Source: Microbacterium sp. H1-D42
Lineage (GTDB): Bacteria; Actinomycetota; Actinomycetes; Actinomycetales; Microbacteriaceae
NCBI RefSeq assembly: GCF_022637555.1
Contig: NZ_CP093342.1
Location: forward strand, 620,001 to 684,000
Length of the DNA: 64,000 nucleotides
Reading direction: 5' to 3'
The position numbers and the translations under genes are program-made. Of the stretch, positions 1-10,717 are shown piece after piece; the first letter of the stretch is position 1; each line of letters opens with the position of its first letter. The notes below the pieces were generated by a model that was not told the origin of the DNA, made no database searches, and was given only the letters and a program-made list of their open reading frames with translations.

Positions 1-1
1 C

Positions 2-643
2 ATGCGCACCTTCATCGACCGATCGGATGCCGGTCGCCGGCTCGCCGAAGAGCTCGCGTCACGGGCATCCGGCGCATACGAAAGAGGCGTCATCCTCGGC
101 CTGCCGCGCGGCGGCGTCCCCGTCGCCGCCGAAGTCGCCCATGTGCTGGACGCCCCGCTCGACGTGCTGGTCGTCCGCAAGGTCGGCGCACCTGGTCAGG
201 AGGAGCTCGCACTCAGCGCGGTCGGCGAAGAGGGCGCGACCGCGCGCAATGACGACCTCATCCGGGCATCCGGGATCTCATCCGCCGACCTCGCCGCGCG
301 AGAAGCCGTGCAGCGCGAGGAGGTCGAGCGCCGTGCGACTCTCTTCCGCCCCGGACGCGCGCCCGTCCCAATGGAGGGTCGCACCGCGATCATCGTCGAC
401 GACGGCATCGCCACCGGGGCGACGATGCGCGCCGCCTGCGCGATCGCACGCGCGAGAGGAGCCGCGCGCGTCGTCGTCGCGGTGCCCGTCGCCGCTCCCG
501 ATGCGCTCGAGCAGCTGCCCGACGTCGACGAGGTCGTGTGTCTGCATGCGCCGCGTACGTTCATGGCCGTCGGGATGCACTACATCGACTTCCGCCAGAC
601 GAGTGATGCCGAGGTCATCGAATTGCTGGCGCAGCCTCGTTAG
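2..643 (+). CDS. Phosphoribosyltransferase-family protein
   Basis: A 213-residue protein of the PRTase type I fold. The PRPP-binding loop is clear near residues 130-142 (AIIVDDGIATGATMRAA), which has the acidic pair followed by the TGAT phosphate loop that is the family signature. An N-terminal block rich in Gly and Arg (GLPRGGVPVAAEVA, residues 33-46) resembles the group of putative phosphoribosyltransferases often found alone or fused to dienelactone hydrolase-like domains in actinobacteria. The acceptor base or substrate cannot be read from the sequence. The ATG lies at base 2, so nothing upstream is visible and a slightly longer N-terminus cannot be excluded, although MRTFIDRSDAGRRLAE is a normal start for the family. 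The antiporter gene follows 49 bases downstream on the same strand. Confidence 0.85.
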   Translation: MRTFIDRSDAGRRLAEELASRASGAYERGVILGLPRGGVPVAAEVAHVLDAPLDVLVVRKVGAPGQEELALSAVGEEGATARNDDLIRASGISSADLAAREAVQREEVERRATLFRPGRAPVPMEGRTAIIVDDGIATGATMRAACAIARARGAARVVVAVPVAAPDALEQLPDVDEVVCLHAPRTFMAVGMHYIDFRQTSDAEVIELLAQPR

Positions 644-692
644 ACGGGCACGCACCCTCAATAGACGGGCACGTACCCGTTACGCTTTCGTG

Positions 693-2402
693 ATGGATGC
701 CAGCATCTTCTTCGTCGTTGTCGGAGCTGTCGCGGTAGCGGCCGTCGCACGCAGACGGGGGTGGCCGGCGCCACTGCTTGTGACGGTCGTCGCGCTCGCG
801 GCATCGTTCCTGCCGTTCGTCCCGAACATCTCGATCGACGGCCACGTGCTGCTGAACATCGTGCTGCCGCCGCTGCTGTACTCGGCGGCGCTCGACGTGT
901 CGTTCTTCAGCTTCCGGCGCAGCATGCCGCAGATCCGCCGCCTCGGCATCGGCCTGGTGGTCGTCACCGCGGTGGTCGTCGGACTGGTCGCCTGGTGGCT
1001 GATGCCGTCCCTCACCCTGCCCGGCGCGCTGCTGCTCGGAGCGATCGTCGCACCTCCGGATGCGGTTTCGGCAGCATCCATCGGGCGAAAACTCGGCCTG
1101 CCGCGGCGGGTGATGACGGTGCTGTCGGGGGAGAGTCTGATCAATGACGCCACCTCGCTGACGATGTTCCGCGTGTTCGCGGCGGTCGTCGCGGGCGCCG
1201 CGGCGTTCAACCTCGGCGAGACGATCTGGCAGTTCCTGCTCGCGGTGATCGTCGGCGTGGCCGTCGGCATGGTGTTCGGCATGGTGCTGCATCAGCTGCG
1301 CATGCGCGTTGACGATCCGGTCGTCAACGGCACGTTCGGGCTGCTGGCTCCGTTCGGCGCCTACGGCATCGCCGAGCAGCTGGGCGGCTCGGGCGTGCTG
1401 GCGGTGGTCGCGATGGGACTCTACGTCGGCTTCAACGCACCCAAGACCAGTTACACGAACCGCATGCAGGAGGCGCCGCTGTGGCTGTCGGCCGACTTCC
1501 TGCTGGAATCGTTCGTCTTCGCCTACATCGGACTGCAGCTGCCGCGAGTGCTCGGTGATCTGCAGGACGGCGATGTCGGCCCGATCATCGTGCTGTCGCT
1601 GATCGTGCTGCTGGTCGTGCTCGTGGTGCGTCCCGCGTTCGTCTACCCGGCCGACATGTGGGGGCAGTGGTGGTTGAAGCAGCGCCTGCGCAAGTGGGAG
1701 AGGGTCGCGTCGCACCAGGCGCGCTTGCCCGCTGACGAGGCCCACCGACGGCGGCAGCCCCTCACCATGGAGCAGGTGCGCGCGCAGCTTGCCGAGACGA
1801 AGCTCTCGTGGCGCGACAACGCCGTGATCTCGTGGGCCGGCATGCGTGGCGTTGTCACGCTGGCGACGGCGCTCGCCGCGGCGGACCTTGCGGGACTGGA
1901 TGCTCAGGCCGAGCACGCCATCGTCGTGGTCGCCTTCGTCGTGACCGTGGGCACACTGCTGCTGCAGGGGCTGACGCTGCCGTGGCTGATCCGGGTGCTC
2001 GGCGTGGTCGACGACAAGGAGGCGCAGGAGGATGCCAGGCAGGTGGCGGCTGTGCGCCAGCGCAGTCGCGAGGCAGGCAAGGCGTACCTGCGTGAGATGC
2101 GGCGCGAGTGGGCGAAGGAGTACGGCGAGGATCGCCTGCCTGCATTCGATAAGTTCGCGCAGCGGCTCGTGCGGGTGGAGTCGGATGCGGAAAGCGCGCA
2201 GCTGGACGATCACGCGCTGCCGACGCACGACGAGCTCGCGGCGATGTCGCGCAAGTGGCTGTCGGTGCGCCGACAGCTGCTGCTGGAGGAGCGGGATGCC
2301 GGCAACCTCAGCGAAGAGGTGATGCACGAGCTCATCGCGGCGATGGATGCTGAAGAGCTGGCGCTGGATGCGAGGATCGCGACCCGCGGGCCAGGTTCCT
2401 GA
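693..2402 (+). CDS. Na+/H+ antiporter, CPA1 family
   Basis: A 569-residue membrane protein of the monovalent cation:proton antiporter-1 family. About twelve hydrophobic segments cover residues 1-420. They include the conserved block around APPDAVSAASIGRKLGLP (residues ~123-140) and GESLINDATSLTMF (~147-160), where the family's ion-binding acidic residues sit. A charged cytoplasmic tail of about 130 residues follows. It should exchange cytoplasmic Na+ (or K+) for external protons and so serve pH and salt homeostasis. The reading frame is open upstream to base 27 inside the preceding gene, but MDASIFFVVVGAVAVAA gives a first membrane helix at the N-terminus, as expected, so I start at the ATG at 693. 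A hairpin terminator follows directly. Confidence 0.9.
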   Translation: MDASIFFVVVGAVAVAAVARRRGWPAPLLVTVVALAASFLPFVPNISIDGHVLLNIVLPPLLYSAALDVSFFSFRRSMPQIRRLGIGLVVVTAVVVGLVAWWLMPSLTLPGALLLGAIVAPPDAVSAASIGRKLGLPRRVMTVLSGESLINDATSLTMFRVFAAVVAGAAAFNLGETIWQFLLAVIVGVAVGMVFGMVLHQLRMRVDDPVVNGTFGLLAPFGAYGIAEQLGGSGVLAVVAMGLYVGFNAPKTSYTNRMQEAPLWLSADFLLESFVFAYIGLQLPRVLGDLQDGDVGPIIVLSLIVLLVVLVVRPAFVYPADMWGQWWLKQRLRKWERVASHQARLPADEAHRRRQPLTMEQVRAQLAETKLSWRDNAVISWAGMRGVVTLATALAAADLAGLDAQAEHAIVVVAFVVTVGTLLLQGLTLPWLIRVLGVVDDKEAQEDARQVAAVRQRSREAGKAYLREMRREWAKEYGEDRLPAFDKFAQRLVRVESDAESAQLDDHALPTHDELAAMSRKWLSVRRQLLLEERDAGNLSEEVMHELIAAMDAEELALDARIATRGPGS

Positions 2403-2409
2403 CGCACAA

Positions 2410-2438
2410 GCGCCCCGCCCCAAGAAGGGGCGAGGCGC
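2410..2438. terminator. Bidirectional hairpin terminator
   Basis: The arms at 2410-2421 and 2427-2438 pair over 12 positions with one mismatch around the loop AAGAA. It lies between the convergent antiporter and symporter genes, so it could end both transcripts. No strong T-tract follows. Confidence 0.6.
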
Positions 2439-2462
2439 CTGTGACGTGGAGAGCGGTGAGGG

Positions 2463-3908
2463 TCAGCCCGCGGTGACCGGCTCCTTCGTGGCGTCCGGCT
2501 CACCAGCATCCGACGCTTCGGTCTCCGAGTCGTCGTCGAGGTCCTCGGCGAAGGGGAGGCCGTTGCGGGGAGCGTTGTAGAGCTCCTCATCGAGGATGCC
2601 CTCGCGCTTGGCGACGATGGTCGGGACCAGCGCCTGACCTGCGACGTTGACCGCGGTGCGGCCCATGTCGAGGATCGGGTCGATGGCGAGCAGCAGGCCG
2701 ACGCCCTCGAGGGGCAGGCCGAGGGTCGACAGGGTCAGTGTGAGCATGACGACGGCACCGGTGGTGCCAGCGGTGGCTGCCGAGCCGACCACCGAGACGA
2801 TGATGATCAGCAGGTACTGCACGAGGTTCAGCTGGATGTCGAAGAACTGCGCGACGAAGATCGCGGCGATCGCGGGGTAGATGGCGGCGCAGCCGTCCAT
2901 CTTGGTGGTCGCACCCAGCGGCACGGCGAACGACGCGTAGGCACGGGGCACGCCGAGGTTGCGCTCGGTGACGCGCTCGGTCAGCGGCAGGGTGCCGATC
3001 GAGGAGCGGCTGACGAACGCCAGCTGCACAGCGGGCCACACACCGGAGAAGTACTGCTTGATCGACAGGCCGTGGGTCTTGATGAGGATCGGGTAGACGA
3101 CGAACAGCACCAGGGCGAGGCCGATGTAGATGGCACCGGCGAACCAAGCGAGCGAGGTGAGCTTGTCCCAGCCGTACTTGACGACCGCGGCGCCGATGAG
3201 GCCGAAGGTGCCGATCGGGGCGATGCGGATGATCCACCACAGCACGCGCTGGATGACCTTCAGCAGCGACTCGGTGAAGGCGAGGAACGGCTCGGCCTTC
3301 TTGCCCGCCTTGAGCGCGGCGATGCCGACGGCTGCGGCGACGACGATGACCTGCAGGATGTTGAATCCCACGTTGGCTGAGATCGCGCCGGTCGGGTCCT
3401 GACCCGCCGAGACCGTCAGGCCGAGGAAGTTCTGCGGGATCAGACCGAGCAGGAAGTTCCACCAGGTGCCGACCGTGTACGGGTCGCCGGTCTCGAGCCC
3501 AGCGCCGGCGCGAGCGCCCGGCTGGATGACGAGGCCGAGCACGATGCCGATCGACACGGCGATGAACGCGGTGATCGCGAACCACAGCAGCGTCTGACCC
3601 GCGAGGCGCGCGGCGTTCTGCACACGCCGCAGGTTGGCGATGCTCGCGACGATCGCCGTGAAGATCAGCGGAACGACCGCGGCCTTGAGGATCGTGACGT
3701 ACGAGCTGCCGATGGTGTCGAGGGTGACGAACAGCGCCGTCTTGTTCTCTGCGCTCGCTCCGGTCGCGACCGCGATGAGGCCGGCGGCGATGCCGAGCAC
3801 GAGGGCGGCGATGATCTGGAACCCGAAGGAGGTCAGCAGCTTGCGCACCGGGCCTCGGGTGTCGGGCGCCTTGGCGGCGCGGGTGGTGCTGCTCACGGGG
3901 GTCTCCAT
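2463..3908 (-). CDS. Dicarboxylate/amino acid:cation symporter (DAACS)
   Basis: A 481-residue secondary transporter related to GltP/DctA. It should import a C4-dicarboxylate or acidic amino acid with Na+ or H+. Family marks are the serine-rich re-entrant loop (VSRSSIGTLP in place of the classical SSSAATLP), the TKMDGCAA motif equivalent to NMDG, and the DMGRTAVNVAGQ block in the last transmembrane helix. The C-terminal 40 residues are acidic and cytoplasmic. An in-frame GTG at 3941 would add 11 residues, but METPVSSTTRAAK at 3908 matches the usual short N-terminal extension better. The exact substrate is not evident. The gene stands alone, converging on the antiporter gene. Confidence 0.88.
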   Translation of the reverse strand: METPVSSTTRAAKAPDTRGPVRKLLTSFGFQIIAALVLGIAAGLIAVATGASAENKTALFVTLDTIGSSYVTILKAAVVPLIFTAIVASIANLRRVQNAARLAGQTLLWFAITAFIAVSIGIVLGLVIQPGARAGAGLETGDPYTVGTWWNFLLGLIPQNFLGLTVSAGQDPTGAISANVGFNILQVIVVAAAVGIAALKAGKKAEPFLAFTESLLKVIQRVLWWIIRIAPIGTFGLIGAAVVKYGWDKLTSLAWFAGAIYIGLALVLFVVYPILIKTHGLSIKQYFSGVWPAVQLAFVSRSSIGTLPLTERVTERNLGVPRAYASFAVPLGATTKMDGCAAIYPAIAAIFVAQFFDIQLNLVQYLLIIIVSVVGSAATAGTTGAVVMLTLTLSTLGLPLEGVGLLLAIDPILDMGRTAVNVAGQALVPTIVAKREGILDEELYNAPRNGLPFAEDLDDDSETEASDAGEPDATKEPVTAG

Positions 3909-4024
3909 GTTCGCTGTCTTCGCGCGCCTTGTGCGCGCCACGTGGATCCAACGTTATGAGCGCCACACCATTCCCTGGGCGGGGATGACGAAGAATGACG
4001 AAGGGCGAGGACCAGTTGTTCGCG

Positions 4025-4222
4025 TCACCGCTTGCGGCGGCGCAGGATCCCCATCGCGATCAGCACCAGTCCCACGATCAGGACGATCGGGCCGATCGTG
4101 CCCCAGAGTGAAGAGCCACTCATCACCGAGCCCTGCAGCACGTTCAGGCCCTGCAGCATCCACACCACACCGATGGCCACAAGGACGATGCCTGCGACCA
4201 AGAACGGCCAGGTTCGCTTCAT
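4025..4222 (-). CDS. Small two-helix membrane protein
   Basis: A 65-residue protein with two hydrophobic segments (about residues 5-24 and 40-58) and a basic tail RRRKR, typical of small actinobacterial inner-membrane proteins of unknown function. The start is the ATG at 4222, preceded by a GAGGTG ribosome site seven bases away; longer in-frame starts lack such a site. It lies 78 bases beyond the XRE-regulator operon on the same strand and could be its last gene or independent. No catalytic motif is visible, and the function is unknown. Confidence 0.65.
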   Translation of the reverse strand: MKRTWPFLVAGIVLVAIGVVWMLQGLNVLQGSVMSGSSLWGTIGPIVLIVGLVLIAMGILRRRKR

Positions 4223-4300
4223 CGCACACCTCATTGCTGCATCGGGAGCTGCTGTTCCGCTAATCCTGCATCGACGAACGTGCACCCGCAAGGGGTGCAT

Positions 4301-4537
4301 TCAGCGCTCGGCCACGACCAGCAGCTCACCCACTTCGCACTCCAGCGCGTCGCAGATCGCCCGCAGCGTCGAATAGCGGATCGCCCGCGCGCGGTCGTTC
4401 TTCAGCACCGACAGGTTCACGATGCTCACTCCCACTCGCGAGCTCAGCTCGGTGAGGGTCATGTTGCGTTCTGCAAGCAGCTCGTCGAGACGGCAGTGGA
4501 TGCCAGTGAACTCGTCGTCCGCGTCGGCGGGGCTCAT
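4301..4537 (-). CDS. XRE-family HTH regulator (YozG/Cro-C1 type)
   Basis: A 78-residue protein that is essentially one Cro/C1-type helix-turn-helix (residues ~16-70: RLDELLAERNMTLTELSSRVGVS, then NLSVLKNDRARAIRYSTLRAICDALECEVGELL). The small size and the C-terminal CEVGELL block match the YozG-like regulators found with DUF2975 membrane proteins. It is the third gene of a tight operon: its ATG overlaps the stop of the upstream membrane gene by four bases (ATGA). A regulator co-transcribed with membrane proteins and a palindromic promoter upstream suggest autoregulation. The signal is unknown. Confidence 0.85.
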   Translation of the reverse strand: MSPADADDEFTGIHCRLDELLAERNMTLTELSSRVGVSIVNLSVLKNDRARAIRYSTLRAICDALECEVGELLVVAER

Positions 4538-5316
4538 ATCAGGCCGTCCGTCTCACGCTTGAGCGTCTCGCGCTCCTCCTGTAGCCGGTGTCCGTGCCGG
4601 AACACCGCCGCCAGCGCGGCGAGCACCAACGCAGCGGCGAACGGCCAGATCTGCACCGTCAATTCGAACGTCGGCGACGCCACGAGTCCTGCATCCGCGC
4701 GCTCGAAGGGCAGTACGGCCTGCGCGGCCAGGGTCTGTGAGATGGGATCGATCAGGTCGCGAACGATTCCGGCGACCAGCACGACGAGCGATGAGACCCA
4801 CAGCGTCTTCGCCACTCGCGGAGCGAACGGATCGCCCAGCGCGGCCTTCACCGTGATCGCGCGCACGACGACCGCCGGCAACGCGGCCAGTGCGATGTTG
4901 AGCACCTGCACGCTGACGAACAGGAGCCGGATGCCCAGGGGCAGGCCAACGATCTCCAACTGGGTCCCGTTCGAGTAGCCGCCGATCAGTGCCGGAAGGC
5001 CATCATCAACGGCATCGGGGTCGTTGAAGCCCTTGCCGCCACTCCACGTTCCGTCCGGCTCGCTCCAATCCACGCCGGCGCCCGAGGTCAGCACGTTCGA
5101 ACCGGCCAGGCTCTGCCATGTCACGAACACCACCGCGACCGCGCAGAGCACGAGCCAGACGAACGACAACGACGCTGCGACATCCAGCGCCACGGAAGAG
5201 CTGCCCGCTTTCTTCGCCCGGACGCCCACGATCGAGGCGATCAGGCCGACGACGACGAGTGCGAGCAGCACCTGCGACAGGCCGGACGCGAGGTCCGACG
5301 TTCCCACGCTGAACAT
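4534..5316 (-). CDS. DUF2975-like membrane protein
   Basis: A 260-residue protein with four predicted membrane helices (about residues 15-35, 50-72, 125-150, 170-190) and a last one near 225-245. Its C-terminal sequence, GDPFAP followed after ~70 residues by FRHGHRLQEERETLK, resembles the end of DUF2975 proteins, which accompany YozG-like regulators. A roughly 45-residue extracytoplasmic loop rich in Gly, Asp and Ser lies between helices 2 and 3. Its ATG overlaps the preceding stop by one base (TGATG), and its stop overlaps the regulator's start. The role is unknown; partner of the regulator is an inference from context. Confidence 0.7.
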   Translation of the reverse strand: MFSVGTSDLASGLSQVLLALVVVGLIASIVGVRAKKAGSSSVALDVAASLSFVWLVLCAVAVVFVTWQSLAGSNVLTSGAGVDWSEPDGTWSGGKGFNDPDAVDDGLPALIGGYSNGTQLEIVGLPLGIRLLFVSVQVLNIALAALPAVVVRAITVKAALGDPFAPRVAKTLWVSSLVVLVAGIVRDLIDPISQTLAAQAVLPFERADAGLVASPTFELTVQIWPFAAALVLAALAAVFRHGHRLQEERETLKRETDGLI

Positions 5317-5942
5317 CACACGAGCCCTTCCGTGTCGCGCTGCATGCGCTGGCCCGTCGCGAACGCCATTGCGATCAGTGCGAGGGCGAAGCCCCAACCG
5401 AGTGGCGCGAGATCGAGGTCGATCGAGAACACCGCGAATGTGTCGTAGATCGACGGATCGTCGGATCCGAGCCGATCGACGATCATGGCTCGACCGATCG
5501 CTCCGCACAGCTGGCCGAACATGCCACCGGCGACGACGAGGCAGGCTGCGATTCCGATGGTCGTCGACATGGTCTTGCGGAACGCCCGTCCGCGGATCAG
5601 CGAGACGCCCAGCCACCAAGCCACGGCGCACACACCGATGGTCGCCAGCGCCGGCAGTGCGCCCTCGAGCAGCAGCATCCACCGTGCCCCGGCCGAGAGC
5701 GTCGTGAAGGTGACGTCGGCCTGAGAGTAGTCGGCAGAGCGGATGCCATCGACGCCGGCCAGCGACGAGACCGCACCCCCGGTGACGGGCATCCGCACAG
5801 CAACCTCGGAGCCGAACACCTCGAACGCCCCCTTGATCACCGCGACGAGTGCCGCGATGCCGACGCTCACCGCGCCCGTGGCGATGAGCCCCAGTCCGAA
5901 TCCGTCCGCTCGCGACACCGGCCGTCCAGTGTTCCCCGTCAT
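5316..5942 (-). CDS. DUF2975-like membrane protein, first gene of XRE operon
   Basis: A 208-residue membrane protein with about four helices and a C-terminal FATGQRMQRDTEGLV that parallels the end of the next gene's product, so the two are probably diverged paralogues forming a pair. I place the start at the ATG at 5942, six bases after a GGAGGG ribosome site; a GTG at 5948 falls inside that site. It is the first gene of a three-gene operon (two membrane proteins, then an XRE regulator) transcribed from the palindrome-rich promoter described at 5953-6005. No enzymatic motif is seen. Confidence 0.7.
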   Translation of the reverse strand: MTGNTGRPVSRADGFGLGLIATGAVSVGIAALVAVIKGAFEVFGSEVAVRMPVTGGAVSSLAGVDGIRSADYSQADVTFTTLSAGARWMLLLEGALPALATIGVCAVAWWLGVSLIRGRAFRKTMSTTIGIAACLVVAGGMFGQLCGAIGRAMIVDRLGSDDPSIYDTFAVFSIDLDLAPLGWGFALALIAMAFATGQRMQRDTEGLV

Positions 5943-5952
5943 GATCACCCTC

Positions 5953-6005
5953 CATATCGATATTCGTTGTTATCGACTTTCGTTAAGGTAACGACAATCG
6001 ATATG
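5953..6005 (-). promoter_or_regulatory. Promoter with nested palindromic operators for XRE operon
   Basis: On the minus strand, TTGTCG (5997-5992) and GATAAC (5974-5969) are separated by exactly 17 bases and make a plausible -35/-10 pair. Perfect 9-bp inverted arms CATATCGAT (5953-5961) and ATCGATATG (5997-6005) flank this promoter. Between the boxes lies a second perfect palindrome, TCGTTA-AGG-TAACGA (5980-5994). The placement over -35, spacer and leader is what repressor operators look like. The likely binder is the operon's own XRE protein, by inference. Confidence 0.6.
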
Positions 6006-6070
6006 AGTGTCAATAGCTTTCTCCCCATTCGCCGGGCGGCCGAGCGATCGTCGCAGAACCCCAGGGCGCG

Positions 6071-6150
6071 GGGACGTTCCCGGAGTGAGCATCGGGGAGG
6101 GACCCGCGAAGCGGGAGGGGCACCCGCTCTGCGAGCGAAGGGAACGTCCC
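6071..6150. repeat. Structured palindromic element upstream of clpC
   Basis: An outer inverted repeat GGGACGTTCCC (6071-6081) / GGGAACGTCCC (6140-6150) encloses two further hairpins, CCCGC-GAA-GCGGG (6103-6115) and CGCTC-TGC-GAGCG (6125-6137), giving a cloverleaf-like fold. It sits in the divergent gap between the XRE operon and clpC, 120 bases before the clpC start. It may be a dispersed intergenic repeat or an RNA leader. The rest of the gap (6006-6269) shows only the clpC leader. Confidence 0.5.
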
Positions 6151-6269
6151 GGAGCCCGCCCGCGCCAGTATGCCGACGGCGAACACGGGCATCCACGTCC
6201 CGTCCGCTCGTTACTCTCGATGTACAAGGCACTACGCCGCTTCGCCGACGTGCGAAAAGGAGTCACAGC

Positions 6270-8798
<2,529 letters not shown>

Positions 8799-8814
8799 TC
8801 GCACGACGCACCAT

Positions 8815-8850
8815 CGAAGGGCTCGGATGCCACGGCATCCGAGCCCTTCG
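8815..8850. terminator. Strong hairpin terminator after clpC
   Basis: Arms CGAAGGGCTCGGATGCC (8815-8831) and its exact complement (8834-8850) form a near-perfect 15-17 bp stem with a tiny loop just after the clpC stop. Only a short T run (ctgttt) follows. Confidence 0.8.
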
Positions 8851-8885
8851 CTGTTTCACCAGCATCAGGGTTCTAGTCTTGAATC

Positions 8886-9389
8886 GTGAGCGAGTACACC
8901 GTCCGCGCAGCGCGCAGCACCGACATCACCGGCATCCACTCCCTGCTGGAGCCGATGGTCGACCGGCGCATCCTGCTCGGCAAGGATCTCGCGGTGCTCT
9001 ACGGCGCGGTGCAGGAGTTCGTCGTGGCGGAGGCGGACGGTGTGCTGATCGGATGCGGTGCCCTGCACGTCATGTGGGAGGACCTCGGTGAGGTGCGCAC
9101 CCTGCTCGTGCGCGCCGACTACCTGCGGCACGGCGTCGGCCGTGCGATCGTCGACGCCCTCGAGGAGCGCGCTCGCGAGCTGGGCCTCACGCGTCTGTTC
9201 TGCCTCACGTTCGAGACGGAGTTCTTCACCCGCCGCGGATACGTGCCCATCGGAGAGCAGGTGGTCGATGCCGACGTCTACTCCCAGCTGCTGCGCAGCG
9301 GCGATGCCGGTGTCGAGGAGTTCCTCGATCTCGCGCACGTCAAGCCCAACACGCTCGGCAACACCAGGATGATCAAGCACCTGAATTAG
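8886..9389 (+). CDS. argA: Amino-acid N-acetyltransferase, GNAT family (ArgA-like)
   Basis: A 167-residue GNAT protein resembling the short actinobacterial N-acetylglutamate synthase (Mycobacterium Rv2747 type), which acetylates glutamate to start arginine synthesis. The acetyl-CoA pyrophosphate loop is seen in VRADYLRHGVGRAIVDALEERARELG (residues ~75-100, the motif A pattern RxxGxG here as RHGVGR), and the C-terminal FFTRRGYVPIGE matches the ArgA-like end. The GTG start is at 8886; the resulting N-terminus YTVRAARSTDITGI is the normal first strand of the fold. No arginine genes lie nearby, so the assignment rests on similarity alone. Confidence 0.75.
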   Translation: MSEYTVRAARSTDITGIHSLLEPMVDRRILLGKDLAVLYGAVQEFVVAEADGVLIGCGALHVMWEDLGEVRTLLVRADYLRHGVGRAIVDALEERARELGLTRLFCLTFETEFFTRRGYVPIGEQVVDADVYSQLLRSGDAGVEEFLDLAHVKPNTLGNTRMIKHLN

Positions 9390-9398
9390 CCTTGGTTC

Positions 9399-10052
9399 AT
9401 GCCCCGTCAGTCCGCCGCCGTCTACCGCAGACGACGACTCCTGGTGATCGTGCTCTCACTGGTGCTCGTCGCCGCGATCGGTGGGGGCGTCTGGCTCGCG
9501 ATCGCGCAGCCCTGGTCGGCCGTATCCGGTACTCCCGCCACCTCGTCGCCGAAGCCGACGAAGCCCGCGCCGAGTGACAGCGAGTCCCCGAGCGAAGAGC
9601 CCAGCGACGCACCGAGCCCCGACGCGTCGGAGACACCGGGGATCGTCGCGTGCGCCGCGGCCGACATCGTCGTGGAGGCGCAGACGGATGCTGACACGTA
9701 CGCAGCCGGTGAGCTGCCCGAACTGTCCATCAAGCTCACCAACAGGGGTGAGCACGACTGCACGATGAATGTGGGCTCCGCCACGCAGAAGTTCACTGTC
9801 ACCAGCGGCTCTGACGAGTGGTGGCGCTCGACGGACTGCCAGACCGCGCCCAGTGACATGATCGTCACGATGAAGGCCGGAAAGTCGGTTTCCAGTGCGA
9901 CGCCGGTGATCTGGGATCGCACGCGGTCGTCTGTGGACACCTGTGAAGACAAGAATCGTCCGCGTGCTCCAGGCGGTGGCGCTTCGTACCACGTGAATGT
10001 CGAGATCGGCGGGTTTGAGAGCGAGACCTCAAAACAGGTCATTCTGCGCTGA
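9399..10052 (+). CDS. Membrane-anchored secreted protein with Ser/Pro linker
   Basis: A 217-residue protein: a basic N-terminus (YRRRR), one hydrophobic segment (residues ~14-36), a disordered Ser/Pro/Glu/Asp-rich linker (~43-80), then an extracytoplasmic beta-rich domain of ~135 residues. Four cysteines (around ACAAADI, DCTMNV, DCQTAP, TCEDK) could make two disulphides outside the cell. The domain pattern (IKLTNRGEHDCTMNVG, then SSATPVIWDRTRSS) resembles small immunoglobulin-like or DUF4232-like envelope domains, but I do not recognise a specific family. It starts nine bases after the acetyltransferase gene. Function unknown. Confidence 0.7.
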   Translation: MPRQSAAVYRRRRLLVIVLSLVLVAAIGGGVWLAIAQPWSAVSGTPATSSPKPTKPAPSDSESPSEEPSDAPSPDASETPGIVACAAADIVVEAQTDADTYAAGELPELSIKLTNRGEHDCTMNVGSATQKFTVTSGSDEWWRSTDCQTAPSDMIVTMKAGKSVSSATPVIWDRTRSSVDTCEDKNRPRAPGGGASYHVNVEIGGFESETSKQVILR

Positions 10053-10197
10053 AAACCATCGGATGTTCAACACACACAACCGATATTTTGGGATACCATG
10101 AATAGTGGTTCCTAGACCTGTTGTGGCGTAAACCATCCCCAGTGGTGTCGATTTGAGCGTCCCCAGCGCTTCGACAACGCCGCGTCGGGAGCCAGGA

Positions 10198-10245
10198 GGG
10201 CCCTCTCGAGTACCCCAGTCCCCAATGGAGGACTCGAGAGGGCCC
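10198..10245. terminator. Hairpin terminator-like palindrome
   Basis: Arms GGGCCCTCTCGAGT (10198-10211) and ACTCGAGAGGGCCC (10232-10245) give a perfect 14-bp stem with a 20-base loop, in the gap after the secreted-protein gene. The rest of the gap (10053-10291) shows no gene. Confidence 0.6.
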
Positions 10246-10291
10246 CACTCTTTCCACTGTCGCTCTTTGCGCACTCTCGTAGGCTGGACTC

Positions 10292-10705
10292 ATGGCGAAG
10301 AAGAGGGCAGCGGCGAAGAAGCGCCCGGCACCGGAAGAGTTCCGTTCCGAGGCGCTGGCTCAGGCGCTCGAGAATCAGGACATGGCGGCCGTCGCCCTCG
10401 CGCTGCGCAACGGCAACACGGTCGTGCCGCTCATCAAACCCGGCGCGCGCGACAACCCTCTGGATGGGGGAGAGGTCTGGACTTACCGCGACCCGAACAG
10501 TGGCGATGTGGCCCTACTGCTGTTCAGCGATGCGACACACAAGCCGGCGAACCTGCCGCCCGGCGTCGGAATCTACTCACCGGCGTGGTTGAAGTCGTTC
10601 CTCACGACGCACCGCGACACCATCACGACCGTGTTCCTCGACATCGCCGGCCCGCACCCGATGCAGGCCCCGCCCGCTGAGCTCTTGAAGGCGCTCGAGG
10701 CCTGA
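10292..10705 (+). CDS. SseB-like domain protein
   Basis: A 137-residue soluble protein with a basic N-terminal tail (KKRAAAKKRPAP) followed by a domain whose middle and end (VALLLFSDATHKPANLPPG, then TVFLDIAGPHPMQAPPAELL) resemble the SseB N-terminal domain: a hydrophobic strand ending FSD or FTD, and a later strand with proline-rich turn. SseB-type proteins occur as small accessory factors of unclear role. The ATG at 10292 is the only good start. It converges on radA with only 12 bases between the stops. Function unknown beyond the fold. Confidence 0.6.
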   Translation: MAKKRAAAKKRPAPEEFRSEALAQALENQDMAAVALALRNGNTVVPLIKPGARDNPLDGGEVWTYRDPNSGDVALLLFSDATHKPANLPPGVGIYSPAWLKSFLTTHRDTITTVFLDIAGPHPMQAPPAELLKALEA

Positions 10706-10717
10706 ATTCACTGAGTC

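Noticed and set aside
27..692. N-terminal extension of the antiporter frame
   Set aside because: Overlaps the phosphoribosyltransferase gene in another frame and reads as low-complexity Ser/Arg/Pro.
6241..6256. ClgR box upstream of clpC
   Set aside because: TTCGC-N6-GCGAA is a perfect palindrome, but the spacing does not fit the CGC-N5-GCG pattern known for ClgR and it abuts the ribosome site.
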